Shown here: positions 1 through 11,726 of the stretch, piece by piece | How positions within the stretch are numbered: the first letter of the stretch is position 1 | Layout: each line of letters begins with the position of its first letter | Assembly (NCBI GenBank): GCA_021495925.1 | Contig: JAKEKT010000036.1 | Location: forward strand, 186,001 to 250,000 | Reading direction: 5' to 3' | DNA from: Diplodia intermedia | Taxonomy: Eukaryota; Ascomycota; Dothideomycetes; Botryosphaeriales; Botryosphaeriaceae | DNA: 64,000 nucleotides | Translations under genes and position numbers: made by a program | Notes under the pieces: generated by a model | Databases searched by the model: none | What the model was told of the DNA's origin: nothing | What the model saw: the letters and a program-made list of their open reading frames with translations, nothing else

Positions 1-745
1 TCGCCGGCTACCGGCCGCGCGGCCTATGCTAGCGCTAATTATATACGATTAGTATCGGCCGAAAGAACGTAATTCGGCTTAATACTATAGAGAATTATCT
101 TATAATATTTACTATTATACGCATTTATAAAAGTAACTAATTCGACGTATAATTACATTAAAATTATATTCTTTATAATCTAATAAGGCCGTATAATATT
201 CTTATAACGTATTTTAGCGTAAATAAACTTAAATTAATTATCTTTTTTAGAGAAGAAAATTAATTTATAAGTAATATATTTAAATTAGATAAGTAAAGAA
301 AGAGAGAGTACTTAAATTATAAGACTTACTTAGATTAATTAATTTTTAGATTAACTAGATACGCTAGTATTCGCCCCTCGTTAAAAGCTATAGAGACTAT
401 AGAAAAATAGTCTAAAGAAGATTTAGAATAATAAAGATAAATAGTAACTAATATAAAAACCTCTAATAATATTTATTTCTAGTCTAGTACTTTCTTTCTT
501 TTAAATATATTATATGTCGTATATTTTTCTCTTATAGGCAAGCTAATATGTCTAGATTATATTTATTAAGTCTATTAGTTTAACTATAACGTTTTTGTCG
601 CTAATATTTAGGGTCTCGTAGGTAGAGTAAAGCTCGCTATAGCTCTAGGCTCTAGCACTAGTACGCTGTACTCGATATTAGAATTGCTTATACTAAGAGA
701 GGTCTAGAATCTAGTTTTACCGTAATAGAGCGAATAGTAAACCGT
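1..745. repeat. RIP-mutated AT-rich DNA at the left edge
   Basis: Apart from the first few dozen bases, this stretch is AT-rich and almost lacks CA and TG dinucleotides while keeping CG and TA. This is the expected result of repeat-induced point mutation, which converts CpA to TpA on either strand. TG and CA become normal again at about 745-755, inside a coding region. The block therefore overlaps the 3' part of the membrane-protein gene described next. No transposon family is recognisable in it. Confidence 0.8.
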
Positions 746-1621
746 ATTGTTGTGTTTTTCCCTAGTTTCGAAGATTTCGAGCCCCTCGGGCAGAGATATG
801 ATGTGGCAACCATCGCTCCTATCGAAAACACTGCAGTTCCCAATCGCGAACTCCACGTATTGGAGCTCGTCGCTGTCGTAGTCGACGGAGACCTCTTCAA
901 TCTTGATCTGGGTAGTATATGTGGTGATATAACCAGTCATCGCGCTTACCATGGTTGGAAAAGCGATGAGGTAAGCCATGATGAGCGTGATGACAAGGAG
1001 ACGTCCTTTCCAAACCTTCCAGAGCTGGGACTTCGGAGTGACAGTAACGACGCGCCAGAGAGTCATCAAGGAGGAGGGCCCCAGGAAGGATATGTCAGCG
1101 AACAAGCGATGAGGTACGGCGGTGGTTTCCATGGCGCGCAGCATGGACCGAGTGATGACGACGTAAGAGATGGATACCAGGAGCATCTGGCCAATGCGGC
1201 CGACTCCAATGTCCCAGGCCAAGTCGATCCATTTTGCTTGCTCGAATTTGTAGTTGCCGAATGCGAGGGTTACAGTGACGATGCTGGGTCGAGAAAAGAG
1301 GTTGACGAAGCTTTTGTAGTAGTAGCCGATCTCTTTGCTGTAATAGGTATATTCCGGATCGACATCCTCGGCGTCGTAATCGAAATGGCCGTCGGCGTCG
1401 CACATTTCATAGAGGTCTTTGATTTTTCCTGAGACGGGTACGAAGAGGACAATGGGAAAGGCAATGGATGCGAGGACATAAATCAACGCCAGGGAGTTTG
1501 CGATGGTCCAGAAACAACCCTTGGTCTCTCGCTGTACAGTTGGGGACCTGTCACTCACCAACAGCCTGCTTGCATTTCCGGCATTGTAATCAGCCTCGGC
1601 CCCGGGCGGTTGCGTTTCCAT
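704..1621 (-). pseudogene. multi-pass membrane protein gene, 3' end broken by RIP stops
   Basis: The open part, from the ATG at 1621-1619, encodes about 305 residues. Hydrophobic segments lie near residues 40-65, 145-165 and 210-240, with a following extracytoplasmic-looking region rich in N-x-S/T sites. I recall similar uncharacterised fungal membrane proteins but cannot name a function. The frame stops at 704-706 with TAG, just inside CpA-depleted DNA. Reading on in the same frame stays open for about 30 codons before a TAA, and further stops are only TAG or TAA. This fits Trp (TGG) and Gln (CAA/CAG) codons converted by RIP, so the gene probably once ran left to at least position 310. A hAT-type MITE sits 7 bp upstream of the ATG. 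An ATG inside the MITE terminal repeat (1651-1649) is in frame and would add ten residues. I infer a dead gene. Confidence 0.6.
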
Positions 1622-1636
1622 TGTGTTGATTGCGTG

Positions 1637-2200
1637 CAGGGGTCGCAACAAGCGGCAAGCGCTTGCAAGCGTTCAAGCAAGCGGCTTGCAAGCGGGCAAA
1701 TTTACCCCGCTTGATCGAATTACTAAGTTCAAGCGCTTGGCTTGCAAGCGGGTAATTTTACCCCGCTTGATTGCAAGCGCTTGATAAGCACAAGCAAGTA
1801 ATCTTTATACGTAAATTAGATAGAGAATAGGCGTAAAAGCGTCTTATAAACGCGTCTTATCTTCGCTATAATACTATACTAAGTATCGTAAATAACGCCG
1901 GAGGAGGCGGACGCTAAAGAAGAGAGAAGAGAGAAGAGAGAAGAGCGGGCGTAGTAGGGGCCTCAACACCATGCCAAGCATCGTAGCCTATATACGGAAG
2001 GTAGATCGGGCACGGGCCGGGCACGGGCCTCTTACTACTAATTATAGTATATATACGCGCTTGCAAGCGCTTGTCAAGCGTTCAATCAAGCCAAGCGCAA
2101 GCATGGCCGCTTGCTTGATCGCCTTAAGGACCCTCCTTTGCTTGCAAGCGGGGTCCTGGACCCCGCTTGCGCTTGCAAGCCGTTCAAGCTGCGACCCCTG
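1637..2200. mobile_element. hAT-type MITE, 564 bp, with 8-bp target duplication
   Basis: The element starts CAGGGGTCGCA (1637-1647) and ends with the exact reverse complement TGCGACCCCTG (2190-2200). It is flanked by the perfect 8-bp duplication ATTGCGTG at 1629-1636 and 2201-2208. An 8-bp duplication and CAGGG termini are typical of the hAT superfamily. Both subterminal regions (about 1637-1800 and 2055-2195) are packed with GCTTG/CAAGC motifs, including the palindrome GCTTGCAAGC, which could be transposase binding sites. No transposase is encoded, so it is non-autonomous. The interior, about 1803-1965, lacks CA and TG like RIP-mutated DNA and holds an AGAAGAG repeat, whereas the termini keep many CA/TG. 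It lies in the 5' leader of the neighbouring membrane-protein gene. Splicing it out does not create an in-frame N-terminal extension. Confidence 0.9.
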
Positions 2201-2208
2201 ATTGCGTG

Positions 2209-3105
2209 TTCCGACAATTTTGACGCAGCTTCCTTTGCTTTGCCGGGACAAACCGAATGGGTCAGCGATGGTGTCCTTTTGAGACAAATAAACTACCTTG
2301 AAGCATGAGATGATTCTGAGGGTTTGACGTTTGGGGACTTTGGCTTGAGAAAAAAACAGCATGGCGGAAGGAGCTAAGGGTAGTAAATATCAACACTTGA
2401 GCTTCAGCCTTGCCGTCTCACATGATAAGCAACCGAACTTCCAATCACCCCTTCCTTAAATATAGGCATAAAGGTTTTTAACAGGGGTCAGTATTGGAGA
2501 TGACTGCAGTCTGCCCAGAATGACAGTGTGTTTGGTCGAAAAAAGCCAGGTTCGTGCATGTGACTCTTTAACCCGCGATACCAAATACAAGTTTCATTGA
2601 TCACACGCCTTCATGATGGCTTGTCATAGTAAGCAGTGCATGCGCCAACCTGCTCATATTTAGAAGCCAAGCCAAGAATCCGCCCGCACTCCCATGCATG
2701 TGAGCAGCATGATTCGAATATGCCGCCCACTCGTGGGCTCCTCAATCCTCTACTTCATTCACAGGGCGGCCACCAGTGAAATCACGCGCATGTCCATCTG
2801 AAACTAACCACTTCATCGTAACTTTTGCATTTCGTTGATTGTATATCGCTTCGTAACCTGCCTTCAAAGAACCAAGACTACTAATTGGTCGGCTTATTCA
2901 TTCAGTATCAGATAAATTGCAGCGCATGAGATATGTTGCTACCAAATCACGCTGAAAATGCTGGTTACACCAACATTTGCTCTTGCGTCATAGGCTTACG
3001 TCTACCCCGCTTATTTCCTCGTCCTGCGACAAACCATCAGTTGCACTTTTACTGACTTGATTCTGGGCACGTTCCCTTTCAACCACACTCAGAAGCTCCA
3101 TCGCC
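2209..3105. other. intergenic region upstream of the HET gene
   Basis: About 0.9 kb without a supported gene. Composition is normal, with no RIP signature. It should hold the promoter of the HET-domain gene; the last 60 bp are pyrimidine-rich, as is common upstream of fungal start codons. No repeat or RNA gene was recognised. Confidence 0.5.
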
Positions 3106-5707
3106 ATGGACTCGGGAGCGGACGATTGGAGCCAGCCTGCAGCCCGGGACCTTCTTCAGCCGGAGAATGAATGGGGACTCCCAAGCGACCCGCCTGCCTA
3201 CGAGAGCGACAACGTCGACGACCGGTGCTCGGAGGCCCGGAATTGCACATACTGTGCTAACGCGAGGGACATCCCCGGGTTCCATCAGCTTCCATGGCGA
3301 GACTGCCAGTATCTTTTCCACTCCGCTTGCCCGTGCGATGAGGCTGCTCTGCACATACCCGACGACCAGCAAGCGTGTGCATCCTGTCGACATCTAAGAC
3401 TGCGACACTTATTCTTCTGCCCTACCGAGGATGTGTCGGATACAGGCCCCCCGCCGTCTCCAAGACTGCCTGATTGGAACTTCATCTCGCTTGGACGAAC
3501 AAGGGAAGTCATTGAACGGGCCGCGCAAAGAAGCTTTTGTCCCCTATGTCGGTTTTGGGCCGCATTGGCCGCGCGCTTCACGCCGGAGTTCTCGGACCAG
3601 CCGTTTGTGGTATGTTGCTGTACCAACTACCTGCGGTATCTGACAGTCACGGTCATGCTGGGTGACGATTACTGTAAAGAGGCTGTGATCGACGTCAACA
3701 TCCGAAGTCTACCGCCACTGACCGGGGGTCGTACTTCGCCGCTGCAACAGGACCGTTGCGATCCCCCTCGGCAAAGAATTGACTGGAGGCGTGCTGCAGA
3801 CTGGCTCCACGAGTGCTGTCGAAACCACGAGGAATGCAGCCCCAAAGAGGCAGGGAACCTGCCGACCGATTTCCGTGTAATCGACGTGCAAGAGCGCAAG
3901 TTGGTGCTACCAACGCTGCCTTGCCGATACGTGGCTCTGAGTTACGTCTGGGGCTCCAGTCTGGATCAATCGATGTTGATGGCATCTCGCTCGAACATAA
4001 AGAGTCTGGAAAAGGCTGGATCTCTCCGGTCATCCGCCCTACCACGTACTATTCTGGACGCCATGACGGTATGCGAAGGGCTGTCTGAGCGATACCTCTG
4101 GGCTGATTGTCTTTGCATTGTGCAAGACGACCCCGACGATAAGCGAGCTCAGATCGGGCTGATGGCCAGCATCTACACCGCAGCTGAGGCCGTGCTGGTA
4201 GTTGCCTCTGGCAGCGGCATGGACCAAGCAATCCCCGGAGTGTCGGTGGACCGCCAGGCCAGAATCCAGTGCAGTGCTCTTGGGCTTTGCCTTACAGAGT
4301 CCACATCGAAGAAGCCGTGGGATCTCCTTGAATCAAGCGTATGGGCAACGCGAGGCTGGACTTACCAGGAGGGAATACTCCCCGGCAGGAAGCTGTACAT
4401 CACGGATCGAGAAGTATGGTTCGAATGCGGAGAAACCATCATCCGCGAAGACGCCTACGCCGACGCGGAGCAAGAAAAGTACTTCAAGACAAAGCATTAT
4501 AGATCGCCCGTGTCTCTTTGGTTGGGGGCCTTGCATCGCTCAGTCAATGTCCCTGACGGTGAACGGCCCTGGGATTCCTACAAGTGGCACCTGTCTCGAT
4601 ACACCGGCAGATCGCTGAGCAATGACCGTGACATTTTCAACGCCTTCATGGGAATCTTGCACCCGTTATTTGACGACTACGGTGGTACGACCTTCGGACT
4701 CCCTCTGGCGAAGTTCGATCGTGCCCTTCTCTGGGCGAGTTTGGACTCGACATCTCCAATGCGCCCCGGTGTACCGACCTGGTCCTGGGGCTCAATGCGC
4801 GGCCCGATAGTTGCCGCCGGATTGAGTAGCATCGGGACTTTGGTCAGGTGGTCGCGATACAGCGAGTCAGAGAAAGATCTAGTTGATATGAGTTGTCCCG
4901 AGGATCAATGGCCGGGAGGGCGGAGAGGAGACTTCATCAAGGGCGCCACCTACTTAGCCATGGCATGGGCTCACGGTATCCTGGAGAAGCCGTGCCCTAA
5001 AGAGCTGGACCACCGATCTGTCTCTTTCGATGAACTCGCCACCGTCGCGACCTTACGCTGGCCTTCACCCCGCGACTTTCTGGGTGAAGCGCTTGGAAGC
5101 GTGCAAGTCAACAGTTTCAATTCTTTCGGAGTTCGCAAAACAGGCATACTATGTGGCCGTGTGCAGACAGCTATTCTGAAGATCACAAGAGGAGATCGCG
5201 AGTACTGCGAGAAAGGTGGGTGATACTTCGTGCCTTGCTACCAGCGTTGACCAATGTAATGTAGTGAGAAGCTCACTTCCGTCGAGGGGAAGAGAAGACG
5301 TTATAATCCTCGATCACCGTGGCGACCGGATTGGATTCCTTGCCCATTTGCACGATCCCACCCTCGAGAGCCAAATCGGCCCTGGGGTCCTTGATTGCGG
5401 TACAGATGGCGAGTTTGTAGCACTCTCTGTGGCAACGCACCCTCTACCTGAGGGGCTTTACATAGACGAGCGAACTCAACATGAGCCCGGTTGGTCCGCT
5501 GAAAGGGAGAGCCGACTGGAAAGGAAGAGACAGGAATGGTCTTTCTTTGATTACGAGGGTAGGGGATCCTATCCATACCCCATCGTCAACGTCATGCTCA
5601 TCTGGACCGACACGGAAGGATACTCCTACCGAATTGGCATCGGATGGGTAATGATGACCAAGTGGGCTGAAGCAAAACGGACGTTCAAGAACATTGCTTT
5701 GAGATAG
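3106..5707 (+). CDS. HET-domain (heterokaryon incompatibility) protein, 850 aa
   Basis: Two exons, 3106-5215 and 5265-5707. The 49-bp intron (GTGGGT...TGTAG) joins the two frames exactly, at phase 1. The HET domain starts near residue 273 with RYVALSYVWG and continues through RYLWADCLCIVQDD and WATRGWTYQEGILP, the three classic conserved blocks. The first 170 residues contain several Cys pairs, for example CTYC, CASC and CPLC, that could bind a metal. The C-terminal 150 residues are supplied mainly by exon 2. HET proteins trigger programmed cell death when incompatible hyphae fuse, and many now look like general innate-immunity effectors. There is no attached NACHT or NB-ARC domain. It lies between a MITE and a lipase relic, in accessory DNA. 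Family assignment is secure; partner and allele specificity cannot be read from the sequence. Confidence 0.9.
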
Positions 5708-6189
5708 ATCCCACTTTCGAATGATAGGGAAGACATCTCTTCATAGGCATATTTTTCTAGAGGTGGATTGCGTTCAACGCCTGACTCCGACAGTCCCCGT
5801 CTGCTTCAACCTATCTTTCCCTCTGAGGAAGCTGCACCCGCTGGAGCTTCATCCACCTCGCGGTCGGCGTACCACAGAAGAGCTTCATCCAGTTCCGCGA
5901 TTGGCAGATTGGCAGGATGGGCCGTGGATGCTCCAGCACAAATATGGCCAAGGATTCTCTCGAAGGCAGAAACGATCTCAGCGTCGTACGTCAGTTGTCA
6001 GCCGGTGTAACCGTTCGAACAACGGCCCGAGTGGAAGCCCGCATCTAAATTCGAGTCACTTTCCAGGATCCAGTGGAAGTCGATGGTTGGCAGCGCTCGC
6101 ACAGGTATCCGGGATCGGAAATCTGAAGTGCCGGGGGTTGCTCGATCCACCACCCGCAACCGCATTCGGCATCATTCCGACCAACCATT

Positions 6190-6534
6190 TCTTTGCAAAC
6201 CTTCCATTCTCCTCCCCACTTGTATTCAAGTTCTCCAACAGCAAGGTTTCTTATCGTGCAGGGCGAAGGCGACACGGCTGTGCCGGCAGATCTGACCACC
6301 AAGGCTTTCCACGACGCGTGTCGGTGTGAAGGTGGTATCGAGTTGCTGCTTTATCCCAAGCAGGATCACTCCGGTTTGTTGGAGGCGGCGGCGCCGGATT
6401 GGCTGGGGCGGATCGATGCGCGCTTCGCGGGCGAGAAGACGCCGCGGATGTGCATGAAGATTACGAAGCATCCGTTCGATTACGCGAATGTCAGAGCGGC
6501 GCCGGGGCTCGATCTCACGGGGTCGGAGATTTGA
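6190..6534 (+). pseudogene. C-terminal relic of a secretory lipase (alpha/beta hydrolase)
   Basis: From about 6240 one frame reads FLIVQGEGDTAVPADL, then YPKQDHSGLLEAAAPDW and IDARFAGE. This resembles the end of fungal secretory lipases (LIP family), with the acid residue in GEGDTAVP and the catalytic His in QDHSGLL. The nucleophile region (GxSxG) and the rest of the enzyme are absent. The preceding DNA, 5708-6190, is not AT-rich and shows no matching frame. About 100 codons remain of a family that is usually above 400 residues. I infer a decayed, 5'-truncated copy. An alternative is the last exon of a gene with unusual introns, but I could not find upstream exons. Confidence 0.6.
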
Positions 6535-7408
6535 TGTTGTTTAAGGCGAGACATGGAAAGCATCTAGAATGTGTTGAAAGCTAAAGGCGGTGGAAAAGGA
6601 GGCAGTCAGATAAGCTGCACCATTCAAATGTCCATTTCCACGACACCCTCTTTTCATGAAGCCATGGATTTTTTGGGGTCCATCGTCTTGTCAAAGCGTG
6701 ATCCCCAATATCAAAGTGCTTCACCAGGCAACCTACTGCTCCATGTTGGGCCACATTTCATCAAGGGTCATCCTTTCGCTGTTAATGGGTCCTTCAACGG
6801 GTACGCCAAGACCTCAGTCAACCAGTATGTCAATCCACCATAACTTCATGTCACCCTCAACAAGGTGGCTTCCATGACTATTGAATTTTAAGAGCCCGCT
6901 TAATCTTGTGTGGCTTAGCTGAAATTGATACAAGGCCTGAGGTTACAATCAATGCACTAAATCAGTTTCAGTGAAATGGCCAAGTAACATACTTATAAGA
7001 TACTTGTTGTGGGTGGGCTGTTAATACCCATGCCACTGATCAAACGTATCAAGACATCAACGAGATTGCGACGGTCTGAACCTGTCTAGAATTGGCGTTT
7101 GTGGAAGTGTTTCCCGCGAAAGTGACATCTCGCACGCGTGCGGAACCGCGACGCGTACCTGAGCTTTTGCTTTTTCCCACCACAAAGGATGCAACACGGG
7201 GAACACGGGGAACCACACACACGGTACCGGAAGGCGTCCGAGTGAGGCTTTCTGTTCTCTTTCTAGCTGTCATTAACTAACCAATTCGCACCGAGTGCTG
7301 ATACCCCCCTGTTCATTCTCAAACAAGGGTCATCCATCGGCGGTACAAAGCTTAGCTCGTCCCAGCGCTCTGGAATGCAAACAATGCCGGCTCTTCTTCC
7401 GCTTCACC
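6535..7408. other. intergenic DNA without a recognised gene
   Basis: Short frames occur here but none resembles a protein family or shows splice structure. It contains a small imperfect CACGGGGAA repeat near 7193-7213. The right end is the probable promoter of the membrane-protein gene starting at 7409. Confidence 0.5.
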
Positions 7409-9006
7409 ATGGAGGACAGAAGATGGCTCGTGCTTACTATCATCTGTCTTGATCTCGCTCTAGTCCTCCCGGTGATGTTCGTCCACGGCTATGCGAAGCT
7501 CAAGATTGAGAAGCGGATGTCAGCCAGCGATCTGATCGTGGCACTGGCAGATGCGAGTAACCCGCGCGTACCTGCATGGTCATGCACTGCTGACGCAACC
7601 TCAGATACTCTGGCTCGCCTACATCGCATGCCAGATAGCTGCATGCATGAACGGGTTCGGTGCGCATGCAGCAGACCTGGACAAGGAGTTCCACTACACC
7701 GAAGCGCTCCGAGTACGTCCCGACCATTTTCTTCCCAGCAGAAAGAACACCAACGGTTTCCTGCTCACCCGCATCGTCCCACCGTCGTTGCCTCCTTCCT
7801 CCCCCAGCTAACCAACCCCCACAGTTCTGGTACCTCACCACCCTCCTGCACGTCCTCTCCGCCGCCCTCAACCGCACCACCGTCGGCCTCGCCTCCATCT
7901 CCCGCACCGCCTTCCCCACACAACGGCGGCTCGTCTCGATCAACATAGTCAGTTGATCCCCCGCCCATCCCCCACCCACCCTTCTCACGTCCATCCCAGA
8001 TAATCTCCAGCGGCGCCAGCATCCTATTCTTCTTCCTCCTGCTCTTCCAATGCCAGCCCATCCCAGCCTACTGGTCGCGCGACCGCGCCGTCGCGCGGGC
8101 ATCCTGCTATACGCGGGACCTGACGGGCGCGTGGTATGCGTTTCTCGGGGTGAGCATGGCGGCGGATGCGGTGCTGGCGAGTTTCGCAGTAGCGTCGACC
8201 ATGGGGAGGAGGAAGGGAGAGCAGCAGGGGGGTACTGGTTGGGCGCAGAGGGTGGTAGCGGTGGTGTTCAACATGTTCGCGTTTGGGTGCGTATTATGCG
8301 TCTGTCCGTCCCGCTTCTCCTTCTCCTCCGCAACGCCAGGCGTCTCGACACCCCCTACATACCTCCACACCACCCACCGCAGTCCCGCTCGCTCCACTTC
8401 CCTACTCCCCCAAAAAGACTGACGAGAACCGGGGCAAACCCCCATCTCTCTCCCTCCAGCCACGTCATCGCGACCGCCGTCCAACTCACCCACGTCGCCG
8501 CGCTGGCCCGGGACTTCGACGCCGGGGACCTCACCTGTAAGCAAGCAGCACTTCATCACCAACCCACCCCTCCACCTCCGTCTCGCTCACAACAACCAAC
8601 AAAAACAACAGGGTCCGCAACCCCCTTCGCCCTCCTCTCCCTCGTCGGCCCCTCCACCGCCCTCCTGGTCACCCACGCCGCCAAAACCGCGCCATACGCC
8701 TTCCAGCTGCACCAGCACCACCAGCAGCTGAGCAGATCCGCCGGAGCAGCAGCGGCCAACAGGGATTCCCTCGTGCGCGACATACTGCGGGAGAGAAAGG
8801 AGGAACAGAGGCAGAGGAGGATGAAGGAGAAGAAGGGAGAGGAGGGAGATGGAGATGGTGCGGCGGGGAGGAGGCCGTTTCGGCTCGTCGTGCTGAATGG
8901 GAGGGAGGAGGGGGCGGAGGAGGAGGAGGCGTTGGCGGCGGTGGTGGAGGGGGGGTTGGCGAGGTTGGTGGAGAGGGAGGGCGGGGGGAGGGGAGATGCT
9001 GGGTGA
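7409..9006 (+). CDS. fungal rhodopsin-like (SAT4-type) integral membrane protein, 382 aa
   Basis: Six exons: 7409-7567, 7605-7712, 7825-7947, 8000-8286, 8460-8536 and 8612-9006. Frames and phases close exactly. The first intron is only 37 bp; an alternative donor at 7538 would drop ten residues. Seven hydrophobic segments can be traced, starting with WLVLTIICLDLALVLPVMF and ending with TPFALLSLVGPSTALLV. The block FQCQPIPAYWSRD, then SCYT and a long helix, matches the fungal rhodopsin-domain family, which shares a Q-C-x-P...W...C pattern. The last 110 residues are a charged cytosolic tail rich in Arg, Lys, Glu and Gly. Members are plasma-membrane proteins; some act as receptors in pathogenic fungi, but most are uncharacterised. 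No retinal-binding Lys context is evident, so the name describes fold only. Confidence 0.75.
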
Positions 9007-9985
9007 TGGCGGTGCTGTTGTTGTTGTTGTTGTGTCGACGCTCGAGCGCGGAGGGTTGGGGATGTGCTTTTGCGTTCTGTAGGGTAATGTCCAGCCCGTT
9101 GAGTAGGTACGTGGTCGGTCGAGCAGCGAGCGGTGCGGAGTACATAGCGCCGGCTACCTAGTCCCCAGACTACTACTAGACTGCTCAACCCTATCCCGCG
9201 TCCACCTACCTACTACAATATCCACCCTGGATTCTTCTTCTTTCTTCTCTTCGCAACACACCCCGAGCGAGCGAGCGAGCCTCAACGCCCCACCGTGCCC
9301 CCTGCACAACGAGCCACCAACGCCTCGCCGCCCCAGGTGCCAACAACCAGGCAGAGAACATCCATCCGCGCGCATCACCAAACGTCGACTACTCCGGAAC
9401 AACCCGGCCATCCAATCACACCGCAGCCGTCCTTATGACAACAACAACAGCAGCAACCAGCGATCGTCGTGTCGTTGGCACATCGGTGTGTGGTGCGGCC
9501 CCCGAGAAGGGCGGTGCAACAAAAGCCCTACAAGTGACGTCAAACAGCCCCATATATCTCCATCCCATCCCATCCCCATCCCCGTCCCTTCTCCAACCCT
9601 CCATCCATGCCACCCCGCCCCTCCTTTCTGAGCGCGTGAAAAAAAAAAACGAGATATGCGTACTACCGACACGGTGCATTTCTGCCTTGCGCGCTATGCT
9701 ATCTATGTATAGCAAATATCCCCGCAGCCGCCGTCGCCGCCGACGCCGCCGTCGCCGCACACGTATCCCAACACGTTACGGTTTCACACGTCATAGGGCG
9801 GGCGGGCGGGCGGGAGGCCTTAATTTCTGTGTGTGTGTGTGCCAAGGGTCTGGTAGATAAATGTGGAGTAATAAGCACGGAGTAGGTCCGGAGGAGGAGA
9901 GGAGAACGAAAGAAGGGCCGGCGGTGACCGCACCAATAAAATTAAAAAAATCTTAAAACAACTCACGCATCATTATTATTATCAT
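9007..9985. other. low-complexity intergenic DNA
   Basis: No supported gene. It contains a CCG-type trinucleotide tract (about 9726-9757), a GGGC tract (9797-9814), a GT dinucleotide run (9828-9840) and an A run near 9640-9649. The Arg-rich and Pro-rich frames seen here are products of these tracts. The composition switches to RIP-mutated DNA at about 9985-10040. Confidence 0.5.
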
Positions 9986-10962
9986 TCGCAGCAAAGAAAG
10001 AAAAACTTATCTTACTAGTTAGATACTTTAACCGGCCACGACTTTTCTTTTTATTAGCGGCGAAGCGTCTAAGCTTATCTAGACCTAGCTTTATAGAAGG
10101 CCGTAACGCTCTTATAGTCTTTATTTAATCTAATCTCGATTATCTTAATAATTATAGAGTATTATATCTTCTTATATATCTATAGCGATTTTCTAAGATA
10201 TACGCTTTTTTCTAGTAGTATTTTTAAAGAGATTACTCTACTAACTTCTATCGATATATATAGTTAAAGATTAGAAAATATCTATTTACTTTATAATACT
10301 TTTATCTAAGAAATTCTTAAATTTCGTAATTTTTTACGATTTACTTAAGTTTAAACCGCGATAATAACGAACGTATTTAGAATAAATTTTTTATATATAT
10401 TTAAAATAATAGAGTAGCTATTTCTCTTTTAATTAGTTATACTTTTAAGATAAAAAGTAATAGTTAAAGATATAAAGTATAGCTCTAAAGAGAGTAGACT
10501 AATTTTAATAAGAGAGCGTTATAATCTTTTATAAAGCTAGATCTAAATACGCTTAGACTTCTCTATAAAAATATAATAACGAAAGAAGTTTCGTCTAATA
10601 TATATATATTAATAGAGGATCTAACTCGTAAGATAAAGAAAAATAGATTATTAAGCGAAAAAAAAAATAAATAGTAAGAATAAATATAATAAAACTATTT
10701 ATATCTTTTAACACGCTTAATTATATTAACGAATCTTTCTAATAGTAGTTTCTTAATAATTTAATAGTATTTTATATATAAATAACTAAGTAAATAATTT
10801 TATTCTACGCGCTTACGTAACTATAACGCGTCGCTTATTTATCTTTAGCTACTACTATTACTAGTACTACTAGTACTACTACTACTACTATTAAACGCGT
10901 TAAATAATACTAGATCTTTACTATAGAACGTTTAAAGACTATTTATAATATTAACTTTAATT

Positions 10963-11726
10963 TATAACGGTAGGCTTCTTTTACTAAGCTTCGAAGTCAC
11001 TTAGTAGATAGATTAAATCGAAGGGTTTATCTTAAAGAGATAAGAGAGAAATAATAATAATTAGATAAGAAGATATTACGTAATTATATAATATATAGTA
11101 AGCCGATTACCTCTAAATTAATAGAATTTAAATTAGAACTTTAAGTTAACTATAAAGAATTAAAATACTAGCTAAGAGAGTATATCTATATACTATAGAA
11201 AAGCTAGTTATAATCTAATATTCGGCGGTTTAGTCTACTAAGAGTTTAAACGGCTAAATTTTATAAGTTTAAGAGTTTAGAGCGCTAAGCTTCTAAACTT
11301 CTAAACTTAAGAGTCTAGCGAAACGTATATAACGTCGGCGCTTTAAGTAGCTTCTAGACTTTCGACTTTCGCTACTACTAAGCGAACGTAATTATTATCT
11401 TACTTACGTTCGTATTCTTACGTCTATTTTCTACTTTCTAGATCTTATATTTTCTATAGAACTATAATTTAACTAGATTATTAAGTTTCTACGATTCTAC
11501 TTTTTTTATAGGCTTTCTATTACGTATAGTCTTCTACTCTATCTAGGTTTCTTATAGACGTTCTTTTTATATAGGCTTTAGCTACTATCTAAGCTTAGTT
11601 TTATAGGCGCTAAGTTCTCTTACGCCCGTTCTTTTCGTATAGAATTTCTACTCGTACGGCTCTATCGCTCGTAAGGCTCGTTAGTTCTTAGAGTTATAAA
11701 GATTTTATATTCTAGAGTTCGTAATA
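10963..11726 (-). repeat. 3' LTR of the Gypsy element
   Basis: This copy is 764 bp, the same length as the LTR at 18748-19511. In the first 200 positions compared by eye every difference is a transition (C/T or G/A), for example TCGAAGTC against TTAAAGTT. That is what RIP acting separately on two identical copies gives. Confidence 0.9.

Noticed and set aside
9435..9860. 141-codon frame with an Arg run
   Set aside because: Built on the CCG trinucleotide tract; no homology signal and low complexity.
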